Positions 43,352-52,160 of a DNA stretch of 64,000 bases are shown piece after piece. The DNA lies in the NCBI GenBank assembly GCA_964444665.1, contig CAYUIE010000010.1, forward strand, positions 62,001 to 126,000, given 5' to 3'. The notes under the pieces are model-generated. The model did not search any database, was not told where the DNA came from, and saw nothing but the letters and a program-made list of their open reading frames with translations. Source of the DNA: CAYZTY01 sp964444665 (lineage in GTDB: Bacteria > Planctomycetota > Phycisphaerae > Sedimentisphaerales > CAYZTY01). Every line of letters begins with the position of its first letter. The first letter of the stretch is position 1. Made by a program: the position numbers and the translations under genes.

Positions 43352-44047
43352 GTGCATGAAGAATTAAAGAAAGCGGTCTGCGAGGCGAATATAGAGCTTC
43401 AAAAGCAGAAGCTGGTAATTTATAGCTGGGGCAACGTCAGCGGAATAGACCGAGATGCCGGCGTGGTGGCTATCAAGCCGAGCGGTGTGCCCTACGACGA
43501 GCTTAGCCCCGACAAAATGGTATTGCTTGATTTGGACGCGAATGTCGTTGAGGGGAAACTTAAGCCTTCAACCGATGCGCCGAGTCATCTTGAGCTTTAC
43601 AGGAATTTCAAGGCCATCGGGGGAATATGTCATACGCATTCTGCCAATGCGACTATGTGGGCCCAGGCGTGCCGGGAAATACCCTGCTTCGGGACGACGC
43701 ACGCGGATTATTTTCACGGTGCTGTGCCCGTTACAAAAACAATGACGGCGGAGCAGGTACAAAGTGAATATGAAATAAATACGGGCAAGGTGATTGTCGA
43801 GAGATTCGCGGGTATGGACCCGATAGAAATGCCGGCCGTGCTGGTTGCCAACCACGGCCCATTCACGTGGGGCCGAACGCCTGCTGATGCCGTTGAAGCC
43901 GCCGTCATACTCGAGCAAATTGCGGCAATGGCGCTGGGTACTATATGCATTAATCCCAAGCAAAGTGGGATACCGCGACATCTTCTTGATAAACACTATT
44001 TTCGAAAATACGGTAGTGACGCCTATTACGGCCAGAAAAGCAAATAA
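43352..44047 (+). CDS. araD: L-ribulose-5-phosphate 4-epimerase
   Basis: Class II aldolase-fold zinc enzyme that converts L-ribulose-5-phosphate to D-xylulose-5-phosphate. Of 231 residues, zinc ligands lie in GICHTHSANATMWA (about 92-105) and THADYFHGAVPVT (about 115-127), with another His in VLVANHGPFTWG. YSWGNVSGIDRDAG is the phosphate-binding start. The start codon at 43352 appears to be GTG. Length and motifs match AraD. Co-transcribed with araB, convergent with the arabinofuranosidase gene. Confidence 0.94.
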   Translation: MHEELKKAVCEANIELQKQKLVIYSWGNVSGIDRDAGVVAIKPSGVPYDELSPDKMVLLDLDANVVEGKLKPSTDAPSHLELYRNFKAIGGICHTHSANATMWAQACREIPCFGTTHADYFHGAVPVTKTMTAEQVQSEYEINTGKVIVERFAGMDPIEMPAVLVANHGPFTWGRTPADAVEAAVILEQIAAMALGTICINPKQSGIPRHLLDKHYFRKYGSDAYYGQKSK

Positions 44048-44058
44048 GACAATATCCG

Positions 44059-45639
44059 CTATTGGATTTCCAGAACGACCACCGATTTTGAAGGAATGTT
44101 CGCCAGGATTTTACCGTCTTTTATTTCCATGTTTTTAAACTCGGCAGGCGCTACAACATCTGGTTTTTCAAAAGTATTGTGCGCATTCATAACCTCAGCG
44201 GTAAGAACACGCCCCTCCACCTTCTGCGCCTGGAATCCTTCAACTATGCATTCAAGCTCTGCCGGTGTTTGCGGGTTCAGATTGCAAATGGAGACATATA
44301 TTTTGCCGGATTTATCCTTCGAGGCCGACGCGGTAAGACCTGTAATCGTTTCCGAGCCGCTTTTATACGGATTGCATACCAAATCACTCGGCAGCAACAT
44401 CGCCCCCTGATGAGGCTTGTACATTTCAAATACATAATACGTAGGCGTAACAATCATTTTCTCGCCTTTTGTCAGAATCATAGCCTGCAGCACATTGTTG
44501 GTCTGGGCGATATTAGCCATCCTGACCCTGTCGCAATGCTGATTGAAAATATTCAAAAAGCATCCCGCAACAACCGCATCTCTGAGGGTATTTTGCTGAT
44601 ATAGAACGCCCAGATTTTTACCTTCTTCTGCTTCCCACCATGTACCCCATTCATCAACATAAAGCCCGATACGTCCCTCCTTGTCATATTTGGCCATAAT
44701 TTCCTTGATTTTGTTAATCATTTCATCGATGAACAGCGTTTTTTTGAGCGCTTTGAACCATCCTTCTTCGTCGAAGAGGGTGGCTTTTCCTTTTTTGTGC
44801 CAGTCGCCCTCGAACGCATAGTGGTGAAGGCTGATTGCGTCCATATGCCTGGCCGCATTGCTCAGGAGCACCTCAACCCATCTATAATCATCCCAGCCCG
44901 GCCCGCACGCTACCTTTGTTATATTATTGCCCGGATAATTTCTGACGTACGTTGCAAAACGCTTATAAACATCCGCATAATATTCCGCAGTCATATTCCC
45001 GCCGCAGCCCCAGTTTTCATTGCCGATACCAAAGTGCTTAACCTTCCACGGTTTTTCCCGCCCGTTTTCCCGCCGTAAATCCGCCATCCGGCTGCTTCCC
45101 CCAAAGGTCATATATTCGACCCAGTCCTGCATTTCCTTAGGCGTGCCTGAGCCGACATTGCCGCTTATATACGCCTCGCATCCCAGCATCTCGCACAAAT
45201 CCATAAACTCATGCGTCCCGAAACGGTTCGTTTCCGTAACCATACCCCAATGCGTATTGACCGTTTGAGGTCTTTTTTCCGGAGGGCCGATACCGTCTGT
45301 CCAGTGATACTCATCCGCGAAACACCCGCCCGGCCAGCGTATTACAGGCACGTTAATCTTCTTCAATGCCTCAACAACATCCGTTCGAATTCCGCGGATA
45401 TTTGGAATCGACGAATCCTGGCCAACCCAAAAACCCTCATAAATGCATCTTCCCAGATGCTCGGCAAAATGCCCATAAATCTGTGGACTGATAGTATCCC
45501 CGGCGGCATCAGTATGAATAACCAGCTTATTTATGCTATTTGCTTCGGAAGACATCTCGGCCGTCATCAAACAACCTGAACTATTTAAAACAAGCAGCGC
45601 AACTAAAACCAATCTGCATAATGAAGATATGGAAAACAT
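44059..45639 (-). CDS. Exported GH51 alpha-L-arabinofuranosidase (lipoprotein)
   Basis: 526 residues. The signal peptide ends in a lipobox (LNSSGC, Cys23), so the enzyme is probably anchored outside. The GH51 catalytic barrel shows VIRWPGGCFADEYHWTDGIGP, then HFGIGNENWGCGG with the acid/base Glu (about residue 206), and YVDEWGTWWE with the nucleophile Glu (about 328). The C-terminal beta-sandwich follows. It releases L-arabinose from arabinan or arabinoxylan side chains, feeding the adjacent isomerase, AraB and AraD. Many GH51 enzymes are cytoplasmic; export is noteworthy. Confidence 0.92.
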   Translation of the reverse strand: MFSISSLCRLVLVALLVLNSSGCLMTAEMSSEANSINKLVIHTDAAGDTISPQIYGHFAEHLGRCIYEGFWVGQDSSIPNIRGIRTDVVEALKKINVPVIRWPGGCFADEYHWTDGIGPPEKRPQTVNTHWGMVTETNRFGTHEFMDLCEMLGCEAYISGNVGSGTPKEMQDWVEYMTFGGSSRMADLRRENGREKPWKVKHFGIGNENWGCGGNMTAEYYADVYKRFATYVRNYPGNNITKVACGPGWDDYRWVEVLLSNAARHMDAISLHHYAFEGDWHKKGKATLFDEEGWFKALKKTLFIDEMINKIKEIMAKYDKEGRIGLYVDEWGTWWEAEEGKNLGVLYQQNTLRDAVVAGCFLNIFNQHCDRVRMANIAQTNNVLQAMILTKGEKMIVTPTYYVFEMYKPHQGAMLLPSDLVCNPYKSGSETITGLTASASKDKSGKIYVSICNLNPQTPAELECIVEGFQAQKVEGRVLTAEVMNAHNTFEKPDVVAPAEFKNMEIKDGKILANIPSKSVVVLEIQ

Positions 45640-45830
45640 AAACCACCTTGCTTATTCTGTTCATATTGAACCTTTAGCTATACTGTCAGACCTTCAGCTT
45701 TATAAAAATACAAAAACTTTGTTCGAACCGCAACTATCTTTTAATTTTTCGGTCGGCTTTGGTGTGGAGTTTAGTGCCTCTTTATGCTATAATCCCGCCA
45801 TAAATAATACTAAGAGTGGAAAGGTATAAA

Positions 45831-47237
45831 ATGAAAAAGACCACGTTTGGAGTAATTGTCGGAAACAGGGGTTTTTTCCCCGACCACCTGGCGAAATCGG
45901 GACGCAAAAACATACTCGATGTCCTTAGGAAAAACGGCTTCAAGGCGGTGGCCTTGTCAATGCAGGAAACGAAATACGGCGCGGTCGAGACTTTTGCCGA
46001 CGCGAAGAAATGTGCGGCCCTTTTTGCAAAGAACGCCGGGAATATCGACGGCATCGTTGTAACACTTCCAAACTTCGGTGACGAGAAAGGCGTTGCGGAG
46101 GCAATCAAGCGCTCAGGACTTAACGTGCCGATTTTGATTCAGGCTGAACCCGACACGGCGGACAAAATGACCATAGCAGACAGGCGGGATTCTTTCTGCG
46201 GAAAAATAAGCGTTTGTAACAACCTCAGGCAGGCCGGCATTCAGTATACACTGACAAAATCACATACCGTTAAGGTTACCTCGCCTGAATTTAAGAATGA
46301 CCTCGATTATTTTGCTTCGGTCTGCAGCATCATCAAAGGGCTTAAAAACGCCAGGTTCGGTGCCATCGGTGCCAGACCCGCAGCTTTTAATACTGTTCGC
46401 TACAGCGAGAAGATATTGGAACTGTCGGGCATTGGAATTGAAACTCTGGATTTATCTGAAGTACTCGGGAAAATTGCGCTGCTTTCAGACGGACACAGGG
46501 GAGTTAAAGCCAAGCTGAATTCAATCAAAAAATATGTTCCGACAAAATCGATACCTGCCGAGGCGCTTTTGAAGATAGCCAAATTCGGTACTGTGATTGA
46601 CCAATGGATTAAAAACAACGAGCTTAAAGGCACTGCCGTTCAATGCTGGACAGCTCTTGAGGAATTCTTTGGCATAGTCCCCTGTACTCTTATGAGTATG
46701 ATGAGTCAGGCCCTGGTGCCGAGTGCCTGCGAGGTGGATATTACAGGTCTGCTGGGGATGTACATTCTCCAACTGGCATCGGGCAGACCGAGCGCCATCC
46801 TGGATTGGAACAATAATTACGGCACAGAGCCTGATAAGTGTGTTTTATTTCATTGCAGCAATCTGCCGATGTCATTCTTCAAAAAAGCGAAGATGGATTA
46901 CCAGGAAATAATTGCGGGGACCGTGGGCAAGGAGAATACGTACGGGACCGTTGTCGGAAGAATCGCTCCCGGCAAGGCAACTTTTTGCAGAGCTACAACC
47001 GACGATACCGACGGAATAATAAGCGTTTACCTTGGCGAAGGTGAATTTACGAACGATAAGCTCGATACCTTCGGCGGATACGGCGTAATGAAAATCCCGA
47101 ACCTCCAGATTCTTATGCAGTATATCTGCAAGGCCGGCTTCGAGCATCACATCGCCGTGAATCTGTCGCAGAAAGCCGATGCTATAGCCGAGGCACTGGA
47201 TACCTATATGGGCTGGGAAGTATACAGACACAGATAG
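45831..47237 (+). CDS. L-fucose/L-arabinose isomerase-family protein (probable arabinose isomerase)
   Basis: 468 residues from the ATG at 45831, which has GGAAAGG upstream; the frame also opens at a GTG five codons earlier. It has the FucI/AraA fold: an N-terminal Rossmann domain (GVIVGNRGFFPDHL, GIVVTLPNFGDEKG), a middle domain with GAIGARPAAFNTVRYSE, and the C-terminal metal domain with CWTALEEFFGIVPCTLMSMMS and PSACEVDITG. The Glu residues in ALEE and CEVD are the probable Mn ligands. No canonical araA is in this arabinose cluster, so it may do that aldose-ketose step. FucI-like use on L-fucose is the alternative. A TATAAT box lies at about 45787. Confidence 0.8.
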   Translation: MKKTTFGVIVGNRGFFPDHLAKSGRKNILDVLRKNGFKAVALSMQETKYGAVETFADAKKCAALFAKNAGNIDGIVVTLPNFGDEKGVAEAIKRSGLNVPILIQAEPDTADKMTIADRRDSFCGKISVCNNLRQAGIQYTLTKSHTVKVTSPEFKNDLDYFASVCSIIKGLKNARFGAIGARPAAFNTVRYSEKILELSGIGIETLDLSEVLGKIALLSDGHRGVKAKLNSIKKYVPTKSIPAEALLKIAKFGTVIDQWIKNNELKGTAVQCWTALEEFFGIVPCTLMSMMSQALVPSACEVDITGLLGMYILQLASGRPSAILDWNNNYGTEPDKCVLFHCSNLPMSFFKKAKMDYQEIIAGTVGKENTYGTVVGRIAPGKATFCRATTDDTDGIISVYLGEGEFTNDKLDTFGGYGVMKIPNLQILMQYICKAGFEHHIAVNLSQKADAIAEALDTYMGWEVYRHR

Positions 47238-47361
47238 TCCCGACTCATCGGGATTGCCTAAGCGCAATACACTTATGCAAGTGATATTTCCAAAAGATTG
47301 ACACGACTAACCATTGATGACTCAACACACGTTCGTGTTTTATCCTTTTCTTTGAGCTTTT

Positions 47362-48675
47362 CTACCACTGCTCAAGCCAGCTTCCAGCAAACAGGGCAAA
47401 ATCAAAGAAGTCTACGTCCCAATCCCCGTCAATATCTCCTTTAGGAACAGTAGTACCGATATTCGTTAGTAAAGATGCATCGCCTACTGCCTCAGCGTTA
47501 TCTGTTGCTTGGGGCACATACATATTATTCGACAAAAACGCATCTATCTGATATGTTTCCCCGAATTCGAGCCCGTAATTAGCCAGGTCAACTACCTGCC
47601 CATACTTATTTGATACGTCCTTGTTGGATACAGTCTCCCGATGCGACAAATAAGCCTTTCGTTCCCAGGGGTCAGGCTGAATGACCGATACCGACCCAAA
47701 ACTCCAGATGCCGGCTTGCCCAACAACATCCGTTGCAAAAATTTGATAATCGTGACTCCACACCAGGAAAAAAACGCTGGGCGGAATCGCCCCTGTTTCG
47801 CCTTCATTACCGTCAAGGACAAATTCCCGCCTAAAAATCGCCTGCGAATAACCAGAGCCATACGCACAGGGGTCCGAATCATTCATACCAAGCCTGCCGA
47901 ACGCCCTAAGATTGTAAGGCCCCGCATTACTCGTAGCCTGAGCAAGAATCTCACAACTATTCTGGTCGCAATACTTCAATCCGTCAGACAAAAATGTGTT
48001 ATGTTGATTACTACCATAGTCAGACAAGTACAAAACCCAATTATTGGGGTCGGTTTCCAGATAGGCAGAAACACCAAAACCCACCTCGCTATATTGGCTG
48101 TTAGGATCGAATAACACACCATATCTGCATACCCTTGCCAGGCCGGACATTGGTGTTATCCCGTTGCCGCTAACTGACCCGCCGATATCCTCCCATGCAT
48201 CCCCGCTCCAGTGTAATCGCCGTACAGATCCTATCTGCGAACGGCCAATAGTAACAGAAATAACATTATCGTTCACGTCAACTGTTCCGGTACCTCCACC
48301 GTCCAGTGACCCGACGACATCCACATAACCACCGGCATAATTTGGATTTTGACTTATTACCGCTTGAACATCAAACTCGCTTCCCACAGGACTTTGCCCG
48401 GTTTTATAGTCGTTGTCGGCATCTACATACCAGATATAAGTAAGTGTATCATTAAAATCTGGAAGATCTAATTCATCGCGAATTGTACCACGCATCAACA
48501 TTACAAATGTAAGGCTCGTACCGTCCTTCTCCACCCATGACTCTATAATGTCCGTGTCTGCACTTATCCCGTAATCACACGGGTCGGTGATGGAACCAGT
48601 AATTTGTCCTGCTAAAGTAATCGGGCAATTTATTAATAAAACAAGTAAAAATACGAAAAGAACTCTACCTTGCAT
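47362..48675 (-). CDS. Secreted protein with C-terminal dockerin-like EF-hand module
   Basis: 437 residues with a cleavable signal peptide (about 1-22, ending TLAGQ). The body is beta-rich, with Asp/Asn/Gly-rich stretches, and I do not recognise a catalytic domain. WYVDADNDYKTGQSP resembles secreted proteins of unknown role. The last 25 residues (GDIDGDWDVDFFDFALFAGSW) form one calcium-binding dockerin-like half, a common planctomycete terminus possibly for anchoring. AAGGAGGG lies before the ATG. Expressed from its own promoter at 48807-48836. Confidence 0.75.
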   Translation of the reverse strand: MQGRVLFVFLLVLLINCPITLAGQITGSITDPCDYGISADTDIIESWVEKDGTSLTFVMLMRGTIRDELDLPDFNDTLTYIWYVDADNDYKTGQSPVGSEFDVQAVISQNPNYAGGYVDVVGSLDGGGTGTVDVNDNVISVTIGRSQIGSVRRLHWSGDAWEDIGGSVSGNGITPMSGLARVCRYGVLFDPNSQYSEVGFGVSAYLETDPNNWVLYLSDYGSNQHNTFLSDGLKYCDQNSCEILAQATSNAGPYNLRAFGRLGMNDSDPCAYGSGYSQAIFRREFVLDGNEGETGAIPPSVFFLVWSHDYQIFATDVVGQAGIWSFGSVSVIQPDPWERKAYLSHRETVSNKDVSNKYGQVVDLANYGLEFGETYQIDAFLSNNMYVPQATDNAEAVGDASLLTNIGTTVPKGDIDGDWDVDFFDFALFAGSWLEQW

Positions 48676-48806
48676 AACACACCCTCCTTAAAATTACCCC
48701 CTTTTATAGGCGAGATATACCCACTCGCTCCTTGTCCTCTCAACATCGACCTTCGATGTTCAAATCAAAGCCGGCTAACTATTAGAAAATGCCCGACTTT
48801 TTAGGT

Positions 48807-48836
48807 ATTGTACACCTTTAACTATTCATTTGTCAA
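48807..48836 (-). promoter_or_regulatory. Promoter and structured leader of the dockerin-like protein gene
   Basis: On the minus strand TTGACA (48831-48836) and TACAAT (48807-48812) are 18 bases apart. The leader of about 125 bases contains a perfect eight-base-arm hairpin at 48742-48760 (aacatcga/tcgatgtt). The rest of the gap up to the tRNA gene (48837-49122) holds no convincing gene. Confidence 0.6.
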
Positions 48837-49122
48837 TAGTTTTCTGAAATTGATATGGTAAGCATACTTCTGCATATAAACATTATGAGGCTTGGTGGAG
48901 ATAGAAAACAAAACTTGATTAAGCTGGTTACGAATAAATTAATGACCACTTGGAAATTAGGATGTTATAACGAAAATACTGTCAGCGAAGCCAATTGCTC
49001 TTTGATAAACCGGCAGTCTTTAAAAAAAACCACATTTGTTTTTAAAAAAAGGCTGCTGTTGAGGATAATAATCACTCTTTTGCCTGTTCTGCCGCTCCTT
49101 TGCCCGATTCATCAAAGGCCAA

Positions 49123-49198
<76 letters not shown>

Positions 49199-49302
49199 AA
49201 AAACCGTAAATAATCCTGTCAAATTCTACAAAATCTACCTGAATTTTGCAAGCAGCCTTAATTCGACACCATTCCTGCCGTCCGAGAAATCCCAAAATAT
49301 AA

Positions 49303-49331
49303 TTGACACCCGGCCGTTATTGTGTTATATT
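49303..49331 (+). promoter_or_regulatory. Sigma-70-type promoter of ilvB-ilvN
   Basis: TTGACA (49303-49308) and TATATT (49326-49331) with a 17-base spacer. The leader to the ilvB start is about 175 bases and contains GC hairpins (ccggccatcttcggtcg and ccccgggtgttccgggcc) and a 21-codon frame at 49381 without a run of branched-chain codons. Confidence 0.7.
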
Positions 49332-49512
49332 CTGTAAAGGACTGATATGTCCCGACCTGAAAATTTGTAATTACGGAGCTATGGCGGGATGCGATAAAAA
49401 CCGGCCATCTTCGGTCGTCCCCGGGTGTTCCGGGCCGATTGGGTAGTTGGTAGCTTCCAAAAAAGCCTTAGCTCGCCGGAATATACAATTGTGTGTATCA
49501 GGAGAGCAAAAA

Positions 49513-51240
49513 ATGAGTTCGAACAAACCCCCCGAGGCGCCTTCCGCCGCGACGGAAAACCTTAAACCCGGTTCCCAAATCATTGTCGATACGCTCATTG
49601 AGCTGGGCGTTGATACGATATTTGGCTATCCAGGCGGTGTCGTACTGCCGTTATTTGACAAGTTGTATGACGCGCCTATCAATTTCATTATCCCCCGCCA
49701 TGAGCAGGGCGGCTGCCATATGGCCGACGCGTATGCACGTGCCAGCAGCAAGGTCGGCGTCATCATCGTTACCTCCGGCCCGGGCGCATGCAACCTTACC
49801 ACCGGACTTGCAACAGCTATGATGGACTCAGTCCCCATCGTGGCTATGACCGGCCAGGTACGAACAGAGCTGATAGGAAATGATGCGTTTCAGGAGGCGG
49901 ATACTACCGGCATAACCCGTCCTGTCACGAAACACAACGTCATCGTTAAGGACGTTAAAGAATTGGCGCGCACTATCCGTGAGGCGTTTTTGATTGCCTC
50001 GACCGGCAGGCCTGGCCCGGTTCTTATTGATATTCCACTCGACGTCTCCGTCGCCAGATGTCCGCACACACAATCGGAGCAGACAAAACTTCCTGGCTAC
50101 AGAATTCGCACACAGGGCCACCCAAGACAAATAGCACTGGCCGCGAAGGCTATAAACGAATCCGACCGGCCCGTATTATACGTCGGAGGCGGCGTTATCA
50201 CCGCCAATGCAAGTAATGAGCTGCGTGAGCTGGCCGAGAAAGCCCACATGCCCGTCACCACAACGCTGCTCGGACTCGGTTGTTTTGACCAGTCAAAACC
50301 CGAATCGCTTGATATGCTTGGTATGCACGGGGCCGCGTATGCAAATTATGCCGTCCAGGAGTGCGATTTACTTATTGCCGTTGGGGCCCGCTTCGACGAC
50401 AGGGTTACAGGAAAGCTAAAAACATTTGCGCCGAACGCGAAAATCGTTCATATCGACATCGACCCGGCCAGCATTTCCAAGAATGTTCGCGTCGACATTC
50501 CAGTCGTCGGCGATGCAAAGTTAATACTAACTGAACTGGTTAAGCAGGTCGCGCATGGTGAAAGAACTCCGTGGTTCACCAAAATCTCTAACTGGAAGGC
50601 AAAATTCCCGCTTCGGTACGACAGTGCCGGAGGTCTTAAGCCCCAGTATGTTGTTGAAGAGCTTTCTCGACAGACTGAAGGTAAAGCGATTATTACAACC
50701 GGCGTTGGTCAAAATCAGATGTGGGCCGCCCAGTTCTATCAGTATAGCAGACCCAGACAGTTCATCAGTTCCGGCGGACTCGGCACTATGGGCTTTGGCC
50801 TGCCGGCTGCTATCGGAGCGCAGGTTGCCCGGCCCGACGAGACCGTCATCGCTATCGACGGAGACTGCAGCTTTAATATGACACTCACAGAGCTTTCAAC
50901 CGCCGTCCAGTACAACCTTCCAATAAAAGTCTGTATATTAAACAACGGCTATATGGGAATGGTCAGGCAGTGGCAGGAGCTGTTTTACAATAAACGCTAT
51001 TCGAAAAGCTTTTTGAAAAATCCCGACTTTGCCGTCCTTGCACGGGCATTCGGCGCCGAGGGCATCCGCGTTGACAAAAAGTCCGACGTTCCGAAAGCCG
51101 TTAAGCAGATGCTCGAGTGCAAAGGACCCTGCGTTGCTGACTTTAGGATTGAGCGAGAGGAAAACGTCTGGCCTATGGTCGCCGCCGGTAAGAGTCTCGA
51201 TGAGATGGACGGGCTGGACATATTTGAAAGGCTCGCCTGA
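49513..51240 (+). CDS. ilvB: Acetolactate synthase large (catalytic) subunit
   Basis: ThDP- and FAD-dependent enzyme for the first common step of valine, leucine and isoleucine synthesis. From the ATG at 49513 (AGGAG eight bases upstream) it has 575 residues; the frame extends further 5' without a good site. The catalytic Glu lies in FIIPRHEQGGCHMADAYAR. The FAD region has GARFDDRVTGKL. The ThDP-Mg motif is GDCSFNMTLTELSTAVQYNL ending in the NNGYMGMV loop. The regulatory subunit gene follows at 51311. Confidence 0.96.
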   Translation: MSSNKPPEAPSAATENLKPGSQIIVDTLIELGVDTIFGYPGGVVLPLFDKLYDAPINFIIPRHEQGGCHMADAYARASSKVGVIIVTSGPGACNLTTGLATAMMDSVPIVAMTGQVRTELIGNDAFQEADTTGITRPVTKHNVIVKDVKELARTIREAFLIASTGRPGPVLIDIPLDVSVARCPHTQSEQTKLPGYRIRTQGHPRQIALAAKAINESDRPVLYVGGGVITANASNELRELAEKAHMPVTTTLLGLGCFDQSKPESLDMLGMHGAAYANYAVQECDLLIAVGARFDDRVTGKLKTFAPNAKIVHIDIDPASISKNVRVDIPVVGDAKLILTELVKQVAHGERTPWFTKISNWKAKFPLRYDSAGGLKPQYVVEELSRQTEGKAIITTGVGQNQMWAAQFYQYSRPRQFISSGGLGTMGFGLPAAIGAQVARPDETVIAIDGDCSFNMTLTELSTAVQYNLPIKVCILNNGYMGMVRQWQELFYNKRYSKSFLKNPDFAVLARAFGAEGIRVDKKSDVPKAVKQMLECKGPCVADFRIEREENVWPMVAAGKSLDEMDGLDIFERLA

Positions 51241-51310
51241 GTTGGCGAAATACGAATACTGTCCGCCATATATAGTCCCAAAGACTTGGCATTATCGAAG
51301 GATACGAATT

Positions 51311-51799
51311 ATGAAACACATAATAAGCGCATTAGTCGAAAACAAGCCCGGCGTCCTCGCTCATGTGGCCGGCATGTTTGCCGCCAGGGCCTTCAATATT
51401 GATTCGCTTGTAGTGGGTCGAACCGAAGACCCAAAGCTCAGTCGAATGACTATCGTCGTTATCGGCGACGACAGAATACTTGAGCAGGTACGCAAGCAGT
51501 TAGCCAAAATCATTTCCGTCGTTAAGGTTCAGGACTTCGCCAACCAGCAGGTCGTAGCCAGGGACCTTATGCTGATTAGTGTTTCAGCGCCGCCGGAGAA
51601 AAGGCCCGAAATCCTTGCGCTTATAGAAATGTTCAGGGCAAAGGTTGTGGACTTAGGTACGAAATTTGTCACTATCGAGGTCTCCGGGCCGGAGAGAAAA
51701 ATAGAGGCGTTTATCGACGCCTGCAGGCCGTACGGCATAAAGAACCTGGCCAGGACCGGAACAATCGCAATGTCCAGGCACACAAAAGCCGAGGCCTGA
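51311..51799 (+). CDS. ilvN: Acetolactate synthase small (regulatory) subunit
   Basis: 162 residues from the ATG at 51311; the open frame upstream overlaps ilvB and is not expected to be used. The N-terminal ACT domain (HIISALVENKPGVLAHVAGMFAARAFNIDSL) binds valine for feedback control. The C-terminal half (VARDLMLISVSAPPEKRPEIL, KFVTIEVSGPERKIEAF) is the ALS small-subunit domain. It lies 70 bases after ilvB, in the same transcript. Confidence 0.96.
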   Translation: MKHIISALVENKPGVLAHVAGMFAARAFNIDSLVVGRTEDPKLSRMTIVVIGDDRILEQVRKQLAKIISVVKVQDFANQQVVARDLMLISVSAPPEKRPEILALIEMFRAKVVDLGTKFVTIEVSGPERKIEAFIDACRPYGIKNLARTGTIAMSRHTKAEA

Positions 51800-51857
51800 G
51801 AACTACACAACAATCATTGTGGTATCAGTACACTCCCGGTGCGTCACGACTTTATTC

Positions 51858-51886
51858 TTGACAATTCCGGATTAATATGGTTTAAT
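51858..51886 (+). promoter_or_regulatory. Promoter upstream of the secreted GEVED/GLUG-type protein
   Basis: TTGACA (51858-51863) and TTTAAT (51881-51886) with a 17-base spacer. The 270-base leader has a hairpin with a GTAA loop (cctgccgtaaggccggg) and a small reading frame with a consensus Shine-Dalgarno. Confidence 0.65.
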
Positions 51887-51965
51887 ATTCTATTCGGCTG
51901 TAGTGGACTCTTTATAGCCAAATCCTGCCGTAAGGCCGGGAATTCGATGCTTTCAGGAGGGTGAA

Positions 51966-52109
51966 ATGAGCGGCAAAATCACGCAGTTTTGCTTTATTTT
52001 CTCATCGGCCGCACCTTTCCTCGCCAGGTACCTCGGCGGAACCGGCGCAGCCCGGAATCCGTTTATAATCACTTGTCCGAATCCCGGCCTAACCAATCAC
52101 GAATTCTAA
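51966..52109 (+). CDS. Small ORF (47 aa) with strong ribosome-binding site, unknown function
   Basis: A short frame, MSGKITQFCFIFSSAAPF and onward, ending NHEF. Consensus AGGAGG lies just before the ATG at 51966. It starts about 70 bases after the predicted transcription start and ends 51 bases before the secreted-protein gene. It has a mildly hydrophobic N-terminal half and no recognisable domain. It could be a leader peptide that couples or attenuates translation of the next gene, or a chance frame. Confidence 0.4.
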   Translation: MSGKITQFCFIFSSAAPFLARYLGGTGAARNPFIITCPNPGLTNHEF

Positions 52110-52160
52110 AACAACTTATTCGCAAGATAATTAAGGGAAATTTGAAATAAAAGGAGAACT

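Noticed and set aside
47238..47262. tcccga/tcggga hairpin after the isomerase gene as terminator
   Set aside because: Six-base stem without a T-tract; not strong enough to list.
49381..49446. 21-codon frame in the ilvB leader as attenuator peptide
   Set aside because: No run of Ile, Leu or Val codons, and the SD spacing is too short.
51893..51965. c-di-GMP (GEMM) riboswitch in the adhesin-like gene leader
   Set aside because: A GTAA-loop hairpin is present but the conserved GEMM core is not.
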